Assembly: GCA_033961575.1 (NCBI GenBank)
Contig: CM066734.1
Location: 85,892,501 to 85,956,500, forward strand
Direction: 5' to 3'
DNA: 64,000 bases
Source: Aselliscus stoliczkanus
Lineage: Eukaryota; Chordata; Mammalia; Chiroptera; Hipposideridae
The position numbers were made by a program, and so were the translations under genes. The notes under the pieces are model-generated. The model saw only the letters and a program-made list of their open reading frames with translations. It ran no database searches and was not told the DNA's origin. Shown here one piece after another: positions 25,701 to 37,290 of this stretch (positions are counted from its first letter, which is position 1; each line of letters opens with the position of its first letter).

Positions 25701-26990
25701 TAAAGAAGAAACAGAAGGAAAAATACATATACAAACATGTACAAAAAAACCTGTAAAATGGCAGACATAAATCCAACCCTATCAATATAACACTACATAC
25801 GAATAGATTAAGCAATCCAATGAAAAAGCAGAGATAGACTGGTATGAAAGCAAGATTGAACTATAATGTTGTCTGTTACAGGGGACATACTTCAGATTGA
25901 AAGATATAAATAGGTTAAAAAATAAAAAGATATATTATGCAATAAACAACCATAAGAAAACAAGAGTGGCTATACTAATTAATAAAATAAACTTTAAAAC
26001 AAACAAACAAAATTGTTACTAAAGAGGGGACATTTTACAATGATAAAAGCGTCAATACATCTAGAAGATACAGCAATTATAAACATTTGTGTGCCTAAAA
26101 CAGTTACTCCAAAATCCATGAAGCACAAACAGATGGAAATGTCATGAGAAATAGACAATTCAACAATGATAGTTGGAGACTTTAATACCTCACTTTCAAT
26201 AATGGATAGAAGAATTAGGTAAATCAGTAAGAAAATAGAAGACTCGAACAGCACTTCACACTAACTAGTCTTAACAGAGGTCTTTAGAACACTCCACTCA
26301 ACAATAGAATACACATTCTTCTCGGACACACATGGAAAATTCTCCAGTATAAATTATATGTTAGGCCATAGAACAAACTTCAGTAAATTTTAAAGGATTG
26401 AGATCATACAAAGTATGTTCTCCAACCATAATGAAATGAAATTAGAAAGCAATAACAGGTAAGTTTGGGAAATTCACAAATGTGTGGAAATTAAGCAACA
26501 CACTCCTACATAATTAATGGGTCACAAAAGACATCACAGGGGATTTAGCAAATACTTTAAACTAAATGAAAATGAAAACATAACATCACACAAGTTATGG
26601 AATGAAGTTAAGGCAGTGTTTAGAGAGAAAAGCATAGCTGTAATGTCTATATTCAAAAAAGAAGAAAGGTACCAAATCAATAACCCAGTCTTCTAGCTTG
26701 AAACACTAGGAAGACAAGAGCTGGCCATACTCAAAGGAAGCAGAAGGAAGGAAATAATAAATATTACAGCATAAATGAAAAAAATAGAGAATAGAAAAAC
26801 AATAGAGATGATAAAGAACACCAAAAATTGGTCTTTTGAAAAGATCAACAAAACTGGAAAAAACTTTACCTAAACTAATCAAGAAAAAGGGGAGCATGAA
26901 ATTTCTAAAATCAGGAATGAAAGAGAAGACATCACTACCAACACATCAAATGTTAAAAATCTACAGAACAAGTGCCCATTAGAAGAGTTA
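22745..26990 (+). mobile_element. L1 element, 5' half (5' UTR, ORF1, start of ORF2), decayed
   Basis: The sequence resembles an old mammalian L1 in sense orientation: a 5' UTR-like part to about 24050, an ORF1 region at about 24060-25030 (including GCAGACCTGCCTTACAAGA), and an ORF2 start near 25758 (ATGGCAGACATAAATCCAAC) running into the endonuclease region. Both frames are broken by many stops. The element stops near 26990, so the reverse-transcriptase half and 3' end are missing. This is opposite to the usual 5' truncation and implies a later deletion. Confidence 0.75.
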
Positions 26991-27694
26991 AAATAAAACC
27001 ATTGTATTTTGACAAAACATTTAAGTCTTTGCCTTCTCCACTGATAAGAGTTTCTAGAGATTGAATCATCCCCCTCCTCCAGTAGAGTGAGGGAGACACC
27101 CTTCCAAATGGAGAGTTCCCTTACACATTTAAGTGTCTCCACAACAGGGTAACTTCTACTCAGTTTTTAAAGCTTCTTCTATGCCTGCTGTTCCTTAAAA
27201 AAATAACCGGCCTAAAATAATCCTTATGCCTTAGAGACATATTGTGGGTGGCAAATTCTGCTCTCCTACATGTCCTTCAGAAGTCCTTTAAACATGTTGA
27301 TTAAAATCAAGTTTTTATACTTGAAATTCTGGTTTTGTAAATCTGATTTAATTCTAAAAACATTTCAGTTATTTGGTGGCCAATTATGTAAACCATTGTA
27401 TCCTTAAACATCTCTCCTACATTCCCCCCCAATCTTAATTGACTTTTCTATTAATATGTTTGAAGAGTTACTAATGTAGCTTCTGTTTAGCTAGGATGCA
27501 TTTAGCCATCATCTGACTGTCTCCAAAGCAAATAAAGCTGAAGAAAAAATTTCTCATCTAGAAAGAAACATGCATCCATATAAATTCCACTGTAATTACT
27601 CTTGTAATTTATGTAGTAGGACAACCTACAGCTGAAGGAACAACCTTCCTGAATAAGCATTTCTGTGGTGTTACTTTCATATCCGAACAGGAGC

Positions 27695-27890
27695 TCTGGT
27701 TTTGTTCCCAGCCTCACCTCTGACTCATCATTGTGAAACTGAGAAATCATTTAGCCTCTCACACCTCAAAATCTCTCTTCTGTGAATGAGGATAATGAGT
27801 CAACCTTCTCTTGCTTCACTGAACTGTTGTGAAGTTTAATTAGATAATGTTTGCATAGCCCTTTGAACTCTACTAATTAAATGTATGTGT
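27695..27890 (+). repeat. MIR SINE
   Basis: CCTCACCTCTGACTCATCAT, GAGGATAATGAGTCAACCTT and GAACTGTTGTGAAGTTTAAT follow MIR order. Confidence 0.6.
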
Positions 27891-29142
27891 AAATATGGTG
27901 CTTCCTTTTATCAGGATGCCTTGACTGAGACACTTCATAAAGACATAAAGATGACTATGATAGGAGGATTCATTGGGAAAGGATTATTTTTTTTTAATGC
28001 ATGTGAACTCAACTTGGAGATTGACAAACAGGCACATGAAAATACCCAGTTGGGTTTCTAATTGGTAAGAATAAAGATTTAGCCTCACACTTGCTCAAAG
28101 GGTAATGGTTATACCTTCCTATCAGGGTAAACTTAGTTCCTATGATATTGTTTTTAAAACATTATGTTTATTTAGTATATTTCGCTAAGACAGCATAGAT
28201 GATTAATTTCATAATTGTCATCTAAAGAATCACAAAATAACAGATTTGCAGTCACTTAATACGAAAGTCATAACCTTTGAAGTAGTGTCATTCTGTGTAG
28301 ATCATTCTTTGGTTAGTCGGTTTATCAATCAAAGAGATTTTCATCCACAACAGAGAAATCTTAGATGAATCAGAAATCTTTTTACTGAATTTCCTGATGA
28401 GAATAGTTCACCTTAAAATAATTATCCCAATTATTGTTGAAAAGCTGCATTAATAATAGGCCTTTTTCTCCTGACAAAAATACATTCATAGATGGATTAA
28501 TTGTCTTGGGGAGAAAAATACAAGCCTACTTCCATAAACCTGCCTTGGGCTTTAACCTGTAATTATATTTATAAGCTAGAATTTTTAATGATATTTTAAC
28601 ACTTAAATTTCATGTTACTGAATACCCCAGGATATAGAGTTGTTGTTGTTTTTTGTTTATTTTATTAAGAACTTAGACAACTATTATGAGAGTTTTGAAA
28701 ACTACTAAATATAAGGTGGGAGCTTGCAATTGCAAATGTTTCTGTAAAATCTAGCTAGTTTATTGTACTTATGATGTTTCTTATTACCTAGTACTTCAGG
28801 AATATATCTGCTGATGGACAAGCATAACGTGAAAATACTTTGAACTGTACTGTTAGAAACTTCAAGTTCAGCTTCTGATTCCTATCTTATGAAATATATA
28901 TTCTGTCCCGAATTCCTCATCTGAATGATAGGAGTAGAATTATAGGGAAATTTCAGATTCTTTAGGTCCTGTGTGAGGACTTGTGAAAAGTAGAAGGATG
29001 CCTAAGTAAACTGGGCATAACAGCCCAAGTAGGTATACTGTTGATATTTCCAGAAGAAGGAAGATAAATAGTGATTATTATGATCTAAAGGGACACTAAA
29101 GAAAATAAAACACAGATCCTCAAATAAAACATAGAGCCTCAG

Positions 29143-29785
29143 TGCCGGCCGAGTGGCTCAGTTGGTTAACAGCTTGCTCAAGAGTGTGAGCTCTGAGCAA
29201 CAGGGTTGCTGATTTGATTCCCACATGGGCCAGTGAGCTGTGCCCCAGCTGAGCTGCTGCTGAGCTGCCAACAGGTGACAGGATGGCTCAGCTGGTCAGA
29301 GCACTTGTTCCTAACAAGGTTGCCTGTTGGAGATGGTGGGCTATGCCCACCTACAACTAAAGACTGAACTTGACACCTTGAGCTGACCTGCCACCTGGGT
29401 GACTCAGAAGATAGAGCATGTGCTCTTAACAACAAGGCTGCTGGTTCGACCACTGCATGACATGGTGGCTATTGCCCACCCACAATTAAGACTGAACTTG
29501 GCACCTTGAGCAGAGCTGCCTCCCGAATGGCTCAGTGGATAGAGCTTGTGCTCTTAACAATGAGGCTGCTGGTTCGACTCCTGCATGGGATGGTGGCTAC
29601 GCCCACCCGCAACTATTCATTATTGAACACAGCTCCTTGAGCTTAGCAGTGCGACTGGACTTGGAGCTCAACTTGCAGTGCCTTCCACAACTCAGATTGA
29701 AGGACAACAACTTGGCTGTTCCCCTTCCCCAATTCCCCAATTATAAAACAAAACAAAACAAAACAAAAACAAAACAAAACAAAAC
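29143..29785 (+). mobile_element. long composite tRNA-derived SINE with tandem units
   Basis: A 643 bp element bounded by one 17 bp target-site duplication (AAAACATAGAGCCTCAG at 29126-29142 and 29786-29802) with an AAAAC-rich tail. It opens with GCCGGCCGAGTGGCTCAG and a first tRNA-like unit. It then has three related units of about 129 bp, each with a GGCTCAG/GACTCAG A-box-like start, a GCTGGTTCGA B-box-like part in the better ones, and a shared segment ATGGTGGCTA..GCCCACC (29331, 29460, 29588). The single duplication shows that the whole composite moved as a unit. Confidence 0.85.
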
Positions 29786-30671
29786 AAAACATAGAGCCTC
29801 AGGATGCATAAAGCTAAAATAGAACTTGTGTATGCTACTACAGGGAACCAAAGAATGAATATTCAATGTATGGTCCTAAAATTCTGAACGAATCTATATC
29901 TTCACCCACTGAACTTTTTAACTAAGAGGATGAATGTTTTAAGAATCAGTCCATTCTCTATTAGTTGTAGTCTTTCTTTAGCTTGTATTTAGAGTATTAT
30001 ATAGATAGAGGTTTAAAGAGGTTAATCTGAACCTTGATGGGTTCAGTCTTATTAACCCTGCTGATATTAAAGTGTTACGCAAGAAAACTCTAGCATCTCT
30101 TTGAGATCTTCAATTTAGGCTTGATTTAGTCACAGAGGTACCAGTAAGTCTAAGTCAGTATTCAAATTCACTGTGATGTCATGAATAGGGAGTCCTCAGG
30201 GATTCTAGGATAGGCACTTTCAAGATATCATTGACTCTGCTGGCAATTCCATGTTCAGGGTACACCTCTCCCTATCAAGTTAGCAGGTGTGGTGTCACAG
30301 AGGAGGGAAGTCTGTACCTCTGCTCTTGGCCGGGACATGTGGAATGTCTGAGGATTATTAGACACCCATCGCCTGAGTAGTTTCTTTACTCCAAGGGAGA
30401 TGCTGAATAAGAATCTCCGAGTTTAAGGCTAATAAAGTAGTACCCAGATCAAGCAAAAGGTTGTCTTTAACATTGTGAGAAATTTCTCCTTGTGAATTTC
30501 AGGGTAAAATGTGAGATTGGATATTTGATTTCTCCTTTTCTTCTCCTCTTCCTCAAAGAACGAAGTGCACTGTGCACTTTCTTTAAATTCTTTTGGGGTG
30601 GAGGTGGGGATGGAGGTGGGTGGGGAGTGGCCAGTATTCTTCTGTTCACTTATCTAAAAATGTCTTTATCA

Positions 30672-30790
30672 GGGCTGGCGAGTGGCGCGGTGGTTAAGCG
30701 CTGGCTTGGGAAACCAGCGGCCCTGGTTTGCGGCCAGTGACGCTGCTCTCAAAAAAAAACAAAAAAGAAAAAGTAAAAAAAAAAAAAAAA
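30672..30790 (+). mobile_element. tRNA-derived SINE, short family, internally deleted
   Basis: GGGCTGGCGAGTGGCGCGG head, normal anticodon-arm-like segment, then loss of the CCCACATATGAGG part, ending in an impure A tail. The target-site duplication is TGTCTTTATCA / TGTCTTTACCA (30661-30671, 30791-30801). Confidence 0.88.
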
Positions 30791-33700
30791 TGTCTTTACC
30801 AAGTCCTCTCTTTGTATTTAATGATTGGGAGTATCTAATGATGTTGACTATAAGGTCATAAATTTATTCCAAGTCTTATTAAATTTTCATTCTTAGGCTC
30901 TTTCAAAATGTTTAGCGAAGTGCTGGAGGTCTGGCAATGGGGCTATTTCCCATTTAGTTTTTTTGGGGTGTCAAATCTTGTATTTCAGGATAAGATTAGT
31001 CACAGAAAGTTAGCAGAGAGCTCGCTCCATCTGCATCAGGAGTTACTTCTGAATGCTCTCTAAAGGTATTAAAGAGCCTGTCTCTGAATTCCGCAATGGA
31101 TGGAGCCTTTCTGTGGATTTAGGACTGAATCAGAGTCCAATCTATGCTCACAGGAATGATTTTGGGGGACAGTTTCCAAAAGACCTTGTTGAATATATAT
31201 AGCTTTTCTAAATCCCTCTGATTTCTTATACAATTAGGGGTCTCTGAATTCTAGCTTTCCATCCAATTCTTTGCATCTTACCATATGTACTATTTGAAAT
31301 ATATTTGGGAGTGCTGGATTATATGTTCCTAAAACTATTCCTAATTCCTCTGCAAATTTTATCTAAGTTTTGGAAAAATTTTAACACTGGCTTTCAGCTC
31401 TGATTAGACTGGATCTTAAAACCTAAATGGTTTTCCCTCTTCCTATGGGGATTTAACTTTATGAGATAATGGCTCTTTGGGGGTTTCTGGCCAGCCAGGA
31501 AGAAAAAGGAAGTCAAAAGGAAATGGAAAACCACAGGCTGGGGGAAGAGGAATCTAAAAGAGAGACCATTTTTAATTTTTCAGCCCCCCTCCCTTTTTTT
31601 TTTTTTTTTTTTTTTGCCTTGACCAAGACACCCTTTAAGGGAACGATTTTAGAATCTGAATACCTTTGGATACTTCCTCAAAAACATTTAAAAAATGCAG
31701 ACCATTGAATATTTGGAATTTTGTTCCTGTATGTTCTAAAGAACATCTTGAACACTTATACACATCAAAATTTCCTCAGAATGGCTATTATATTTCTAAA
31801 TTATCATTGGTGAAATGATGCTATTTAGAAAGGTAAGTATAGGAATTTGGGATATGATATAAATACATGTATGAAGCAGGAGTCTATGTTAGAGGGAGCA
31901 TGATTTTAGGTTTAGACTGAGGCAAATCCAGGCGAGTCTCGGACTAGTCAGTTGAAAGTACTGCTTGTGTACTTGTGCCTCAGCATGCCCCACCACCACA
32001 AAATTTCTGATCCTTCTCCAGCTGAATAATTTTCAGTTCCCAGCAGACAGAAAGAATTGGAGAAATTTCACAGAAAAAAAAAAAAAAGAAAGAAAGTTCT
32101 CACAAACTTTTGCCAAGTGGCCTGAGGCAAAGTTTTCCCATAGGATTTCCCGAAGTTCAAAAGTTCTCAGTCCTCAGGGTCAGTTTGAAGAATGGGTTTA
32201 TGCAGCTCACCCCCATTCCCTTCCTGTGAACTTTTCCTTTATAAAGATACAACAAAAAATGACAAGGACAGAGACACATCATATTGTACATAATTAGACT
32301 GATTTCCACCAACGATAAAAGTTTTTAAAGTGATTATATAATCAAAGGATTGCTAAGAAGAGTTCCTTATTCATAAAAGACAAAATAAACTTAGCATTTG
32401 GCTAGCTGTTTTGAAATGAGATTCAAGGCGCGACAGGTCATCGTCCCAGTCAGAGAGACCAACAGCAAGAGGCTTTCCCATCACAGAGACACCCATGGTC
32501 TTAGATTGTGGACAAGAGTCGTTGTTGATTAGATCTTCATAGATCCCCGATATTCTTTAGCTCCTCCCAAATATCACCCAAACAACCCACTGATAAGCGA
32601 AATCTGAGTTTGTGGTTAAAGAAGCATGGGAGAACACCACTTTGACAGTCCCTCAGGGGTAGTGGGGTGCTGGAACCAACGCCTGCAAAGGTGGATTCTG
32701 AGCATCTCTCTCCAATTCCATGCTCACAATGTCACCTTGGTAGCTTGAAGTCAGCCATTATAGAAGTATTCATACCATGCAAATCATCAAATTCCACAAG
32801 TCAGGGATTTTTTTTTCCCTCCAGAGTGCTAGATTACCTTAGTATAATAGGACTTTGGGGTGTAGAAGCAAAGTTTGGATATTTAACAGATGTTCAGGTT
32901 GGTTTTAAGGCAAGTCTTTTAGTGCAGAGCCTTGATTAAGACTAGGGAAGGAACATAATATAGAAGTTTAGGTCTGGTAAGTACAACAAGGAAAGGTTTT
33001 GGAAGCAAGGTTTTCTAAGAGTCCTAGAGAACAAATAATCATTTGATACTATCTACTGCAAAGTCAAACAATTCGATGTTAATTAAAGTGAGTTTTTCTG
33101 TAAGTTCCTAAGATGACACAATTATTTGCAACTTTTATTTTTCTGAGCAAGATGTTCCTGGAATAATAAAATCATGTTGTTGAAGATGGTGGAATATTAA
33201 AATCATATTAATGTACACAGTGAGCTATGTGGGTGTGGATGGTTTCTGTTCTCAGGTACAATAGTTGAGCCTTCAAGTTGTATAAGAATTAAGGATACAT
33301 TTCCATGGAATTATAACAAAAATGATCATACACACACAAATATAAAGCTCATAGAAAATGTTCACTTGAAATCACTGTTCATTATCAACTTTTACGAAAA
33401 GAAAACAAAAATTTGTTCTGACTCCACATCCTAATGGTATGTGTATGTCTTTTCTTTACAAAATATTTAAATAGTTTTTAATGCCATTTCACTGTTATAA
33501 AGTGATAACTTGGAAATCGTCACTAACCATTACAATTCAATCCCTCCTTTATCCTGTTGTGAATATTTCTAAAGAGGAATAAGGACAGTATAAAGTTTCT
33601 CTTTGTGGCATATTTTGTTACTCTTAAGATATTCTTAGCTGAGCTTAAAACCGATTCCTTTTGTTCCCTCCTTTTATTCTTCCTCCTGAAAACATACAGA

Positions 33701-34896
33701 ATAAATCCCCTTTCAATTCCATTTAACATATTGAAGACACTACTCCAATTGTTGGGTTTTGCTTTTGTTTTTAGTTGTATCTTTTCCCCAGATAGACAGC
33801 CTGAGTTGACTGAACTATTTCTCTATTTCAGAGATATTCAATGTGTGGACTAGGACTAGTCCGTGATAGTTTCTTACCTTCTGGGAACTGTTATAGGTCC
33901 ACAACAAAATAAGGAGCTGTGCCAGAATATAAATTAACATACTGCTTCCTTCATTGAAAAAGTCTTGCTTTGAAAAAATAAAGCTAGCTGAATGAGACAG
34001 TGTGTTCAGTGATATAGTTGCTTTACACTGTGGCACAGACTGATAGGAAACAGTTGAACCATCTGGTTGGTTGCACTTGCTCCATATAACATGATTTCTA
34101 GATTCTCTCTACCCATTCTTCTCTAGACCAGCCTCTGGGATATAAGCAATGTTTCCAGATAGTCTGCTAAAAATATCATGGAAAACATGGTTAGCTGATG
34201 CTGTTGTACTTATAACTAAAAATTGATAAGAGCTATAGAAAATAGATGGTGACATAAGATCTCTGTAGAGCTGTCTTTCAAACTGTAATGGAGAAATAGT
34301 GAGTAGAGTTTATATCTTACACCTTTCTAAGACATACTCGGTATACAGATGTAATTAATCAGAGAAACCAAGAAAAAAATGAGAACGCTCAAGATAGCAT
34401 TTCATATTTGGAGTATGTGTATGATGCTTTACAGTTTACCACAATCCTGAGGAATATGAATTATCATCCTTATTTTTTAACCTTCCTTCCTCACCCCTTT
34501 TATTTGCCTCCAATTTCCAAGTTGTTTTCACTCTACTCCACTAAACCTCATCAGGAGCCTGTTTCATCTCCATAATCTCCCCATGCTATTTATAGTACAT
34601 GAAATACAAAACAATGCTGCTCAAGCAGGTATCCATGTAGAGCAATCTGGTAAGCAAAGGTGAAAGGGTGAGTCCTGCAGGATTTTATCCACAGAAGCCC
34701 ATATGTGCTACCTTTGTCCTTCCCTTGATCAGAAACAATCAAATGCAGTTGGCCTGTTCCTTAGGAACAGTGTGCTGTTTATTTTTAAAAGCCATGACAA
34801 CAAAAACATTAGATGTATAAACCTTTGCTGTACTGGCATTCAAGGACTAAGATGAAGTGTTTCCTGGAGTGTTTCACAACTCTGCTTTGCTTTCAG

Positions 34897-35022
34897 GTAT
34901 TCCAAAGCTGATCACATATGATATGATCAAAGAAGGTGCTGCTGTGATTGATGTAGGCATCAACTATATCCACGACCCAGTGACAGGAAAGACAAAATTA
35001 GTTGGAGATGTGGACTTTGAAG
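34897..35022 (+). CDS. MTHFD2L: MTHFD2L penultimate coding exon
   Basis: This 126 bp exon runs from the acceptor AG at 34895-34896 to the donor GTAATA at 35023. It encodes [20 protein letters not shown] and continues [20 protein letters not shown], with phase 1 on both sides (G|GT entering, G|CT leaving). This is the part of the NAD(P)-binding domain of the methylene-THF dehydrogenase/cyclohydrolase family that carries the conserved [10 protein letters not shown] block, roughly residues 269-310. From memory, human MTHFD2L has ITSDMVKEG here, so ITYDMIKEG would be a lineage difference. The frame is intact. A long TTCC polypyrimidine tract begins about 160 bp after the donor, which is unusual for an exon boundary and is listed separately. 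Confidence 0.96.
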
Positions 35023-35184
35023 GTAATAAACTATGTCTCTTTTGATAAGTAAAGATAAAGAAAGATTCTATTGTGCATGGTTTGATAGTAGATAGAGAAA
35101 CTTTCTATTTGATGGAGGCATTATTAAGTTATTAATCATTATACATCTTTCCTCCTAGGGAAAAGAGTTTAATCACACTTACAT

Positions 35185-35455
35185 CCTTCCTTCCTGCCTC
35201 CTTGCTCCTTTTTCTTTTTGCTTCTTCTCCTCTCCCTCCTTTCCTCCCTCCCCTTTCCTTCCTTCTTTTCTTCCTTTCCTTTTCCCTTCCCTGCCTCCCT
35301 CCTTCTTTCTCTCCTTCCTTCCTTCCTTCCTTCCTTCCTTCCTTCCTTCCTTCCTTCCTTCCTTCTTTCCTTCCTTCCTTCCTTCTTTCTTTCCTTCCTT
35401 TCCTTCCATCCTTCCATCCATCCAACCATCTTTCCTTTCCTTCTCCTCTCCCTTT
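35185..35455. repeat. (TTCC)n polypyrimidine tract
   Basis: About 270 bp of nearly pure C/T, with a clean TTCC core at about 35310-35400 and variant CCTCC/TTTCC flanks. The long ORFs read through it (poly KEGR, poly FLPS) are composition artefacts. It begins about 160 bp after the donor of the penultimate MTHFD2L coding exon. Confidence 0.93.
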
Positions 35456-36349
35456 TATGGCCAATGAACGAGCTAAGGCAGCCAATAGGTGGTAATTTTT
35501 TTTTAAAAAAAGAAAAAATCTAATCCAAGGCCTCGTCTTTACAGAAGAGGATACTGAGCGCCGACACAGATGTGTTTTTAGACTCCTAATCCAATATCTT
35601 TGTCAGCTACTTACCTGCACTCAGGTTTTCAGTATCGTCTAGGAATTCTTAGATGTCTGATAAAACAAGACTATATTAATAGTACAGAAAATAGAGATCT
35701 TTTCATATTAGAAATACTTTATGTATGAGATTGCTCATTCTGTCCAGAAAAAGCAGGGCCATGCCAAGAACTTCATTAGTTATAGGTGTGTTTTTACAGA
35801 CAAACTGAAAGGAATAGGTGAGGGAATTTAAAAAATAATTCAGATTTTACATTTCCGCTTGGAATCTGGTTATCAGCTCATGGGTTGCCCAAGTCCTAGC
35901 AGGGTGTTGAATAAAACTGAACATGCAGGCACTCAGAAGTGTCCTTGGGTATTGGGCCCCTCAGGTATGTGAGATTCCAGGGCACATCAGGGACAAGACC
36001 CAGGTAGGCAATCTGAACCTCATGCTAAAAAGAAAAGAAACAAAGGCAAAACCTGAGGGCATGTATATGCAACAGTGCATTCTGAGGGTAGAATGGTGAA
36101 TGAGAGCGAAGTACAGATGGACCTTATCAGAGAGCACACTGCTGCCCTCACAGGCTGTCATTCACAGGTTCCCTGCCAGGCAGGCAGTTCTGTGGACATG
36201 TGTCTCTGCCTGTATGTGTGTGTGGGGGTGGTATGTGTACATGCTGGTCTCTTTAGGAAATGACCTCATTTCTTTATTTCGCATCCACTCACTCATGTCA
36301 GGTAGCAATAATTTATTGAAATTTCTCAACTTGAAAGAGTAAGGATATA

Positions 36350-36577
36350 CTGGGGGTGCCAAAAAAAATGTATACAAGTGGACACTTTGCTGAAGCAGTA
36401 GTTCGCCATAATCAGAAGTATCTGGACGCTGATGGTAACCACTTTGAGCACCTCTTGTAATTGCAGAAGTCAAACGTGACTTGTATTCATCTTTTGTTAT
36501 TGGTATATACTGAGTATTACAATTTCACTCCAGTTTTCCTTTCTTAAAATGTGCATACATTTCTTGGGAACCCTCTG
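36350..36577 (+). mobile_element. internally deleted mariner element, copy 2
   Basis: This is the best-preserved copy, 228 bp, flanked by TA at 36348-36349 and 36578-36579, as expected for mariner target-site duplication. The left end is CTGGGGGTGCCAAAAAAAAT and the right end is its approximate inverse (TTGGGAACCCTCTG). The internal sequence reads RHNQKYLDADGNHFEHLL and stop, the transposase C-terminus. It has no capacity to encode a working transposase. Confidence 0.82.
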
Positions 36578-37089
36578 TATTTCATTTCAAGACTTGACCT
36601 TATTTATTTATTTTTTTGCACTGTCATTTTGCTTCTTGATAACATTTTAGTTACCACGTGTTAATTGCAAAATCCCACACACTTATGATCCACCCAGATG
36701 GCACACACAGCACATAATAACCGGCTCGAGGCAAGAAAAGCAGGGGTGTTTTCAGTTCAGAACCTTGACTGCTTGTGAGGGAAACTTACCGAGCACTTCA
36801 CCACATCTCATAAGAACTTCCCCTCTCTTAAAAGCTAGTTCATTGGTCTCAGATCATTTCCATGTATTCTTGTATTTAGCTAAAAATGATTTTTGCTCAT
36901 GAGGATGTTCTGAAAATATTTTAAAATGAGCATTTTGGAGTAAGTCCATATGCTTTGTCACACACAGATATGCACTTTCTTTAGGTTACATAGTTTCTAG
37001 AGTGTATTAAATTGTACTTGTGTATGTGTCTAAGTATATAATGAAATGAAAAAGGAAATGACAAAGAGAAACAAAGATATATGAACAGG

Positions 37090-37290
37090 AAAGAATATTG
37101 GGCTGGGAGAGTGAAGAGGTGCTTTTGGACCTAGTATTGCAACCTCTCTGGCCATCACTGTTACTATCAGTTAAATGATATCAATGATAGCAATGGCTCC
37201 TTTTAACTCTAATGCTTAGTGTACCTTGGACATTCAACTAAGTCCTACCAAATGATTGTCTAAACACAGAACCTTTAGAAGGTCAGATTT
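37090..37290 (+). repeat. possible MIR fragment
   Basis: The order of TTTTGGACCTAGTATTGCAA and CAGTTAAATGATATCAATGA is compatible with MIR, but divergence is high. Confidence 0.3.

Larger units (their letters stand above)
5206..34896 (+). other. MTHFD2L: MTHFD2L large intron, about 29.7 kb
   Basis: Phase-1 intron from the donor GTAAGT at 5206 to the acceptor TTTCAG ending at 34896. It contains SINEs, an L1 5' half, a composite SINE, a Tigger-like element, MIR and L2 copies, microsatellites and a CpG-rich patch, all annotated separately. Stretches in which I see no recognisable feature: 5710-7250, 7410-8100, 9250-10180, 10430-11230, 11370-12760, 12900-14000, 14090-14540, 14960-15870, 16060-17320, 17480-18180, 18330-19970, 20120-20930, 21860-22740, 27000-27690, 27900-29120, 29810-30660 and 30800-34890. 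Several probably contain repeats too old to name by eye. Confidence 0.9.

Noticed and set aside
29143..29620. Possible tRNA gene cluster
   Set aside because: The tandem tRNA-like units are enclosed by a single target-site duplication and an A-rich tail, so they are one retrotransposed element.
29143..29620. Possible CRISPR-like spaced repeats
   Set aside because: The repeats are about 129 bp, diverged and contiguous, in a mammalian intron. There are no short direct repeats with unique spacers.
33815..33930. Possible MER5/Charlie fragment (GTGTGGACTAGGACTAGTCC)
   Set aside because: Only one short similarity, with no recognisable second half, so not annotated.
35132..35523. Several overlapping ORFs of 80-117 aa on both strands, rich in KEGR or FLPS
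   Set aside because: They are translations of the TTCC tract. Any frame through a pure polypyrimidine or polypurine run lacks stops, so the ORFs have no coding meaning.
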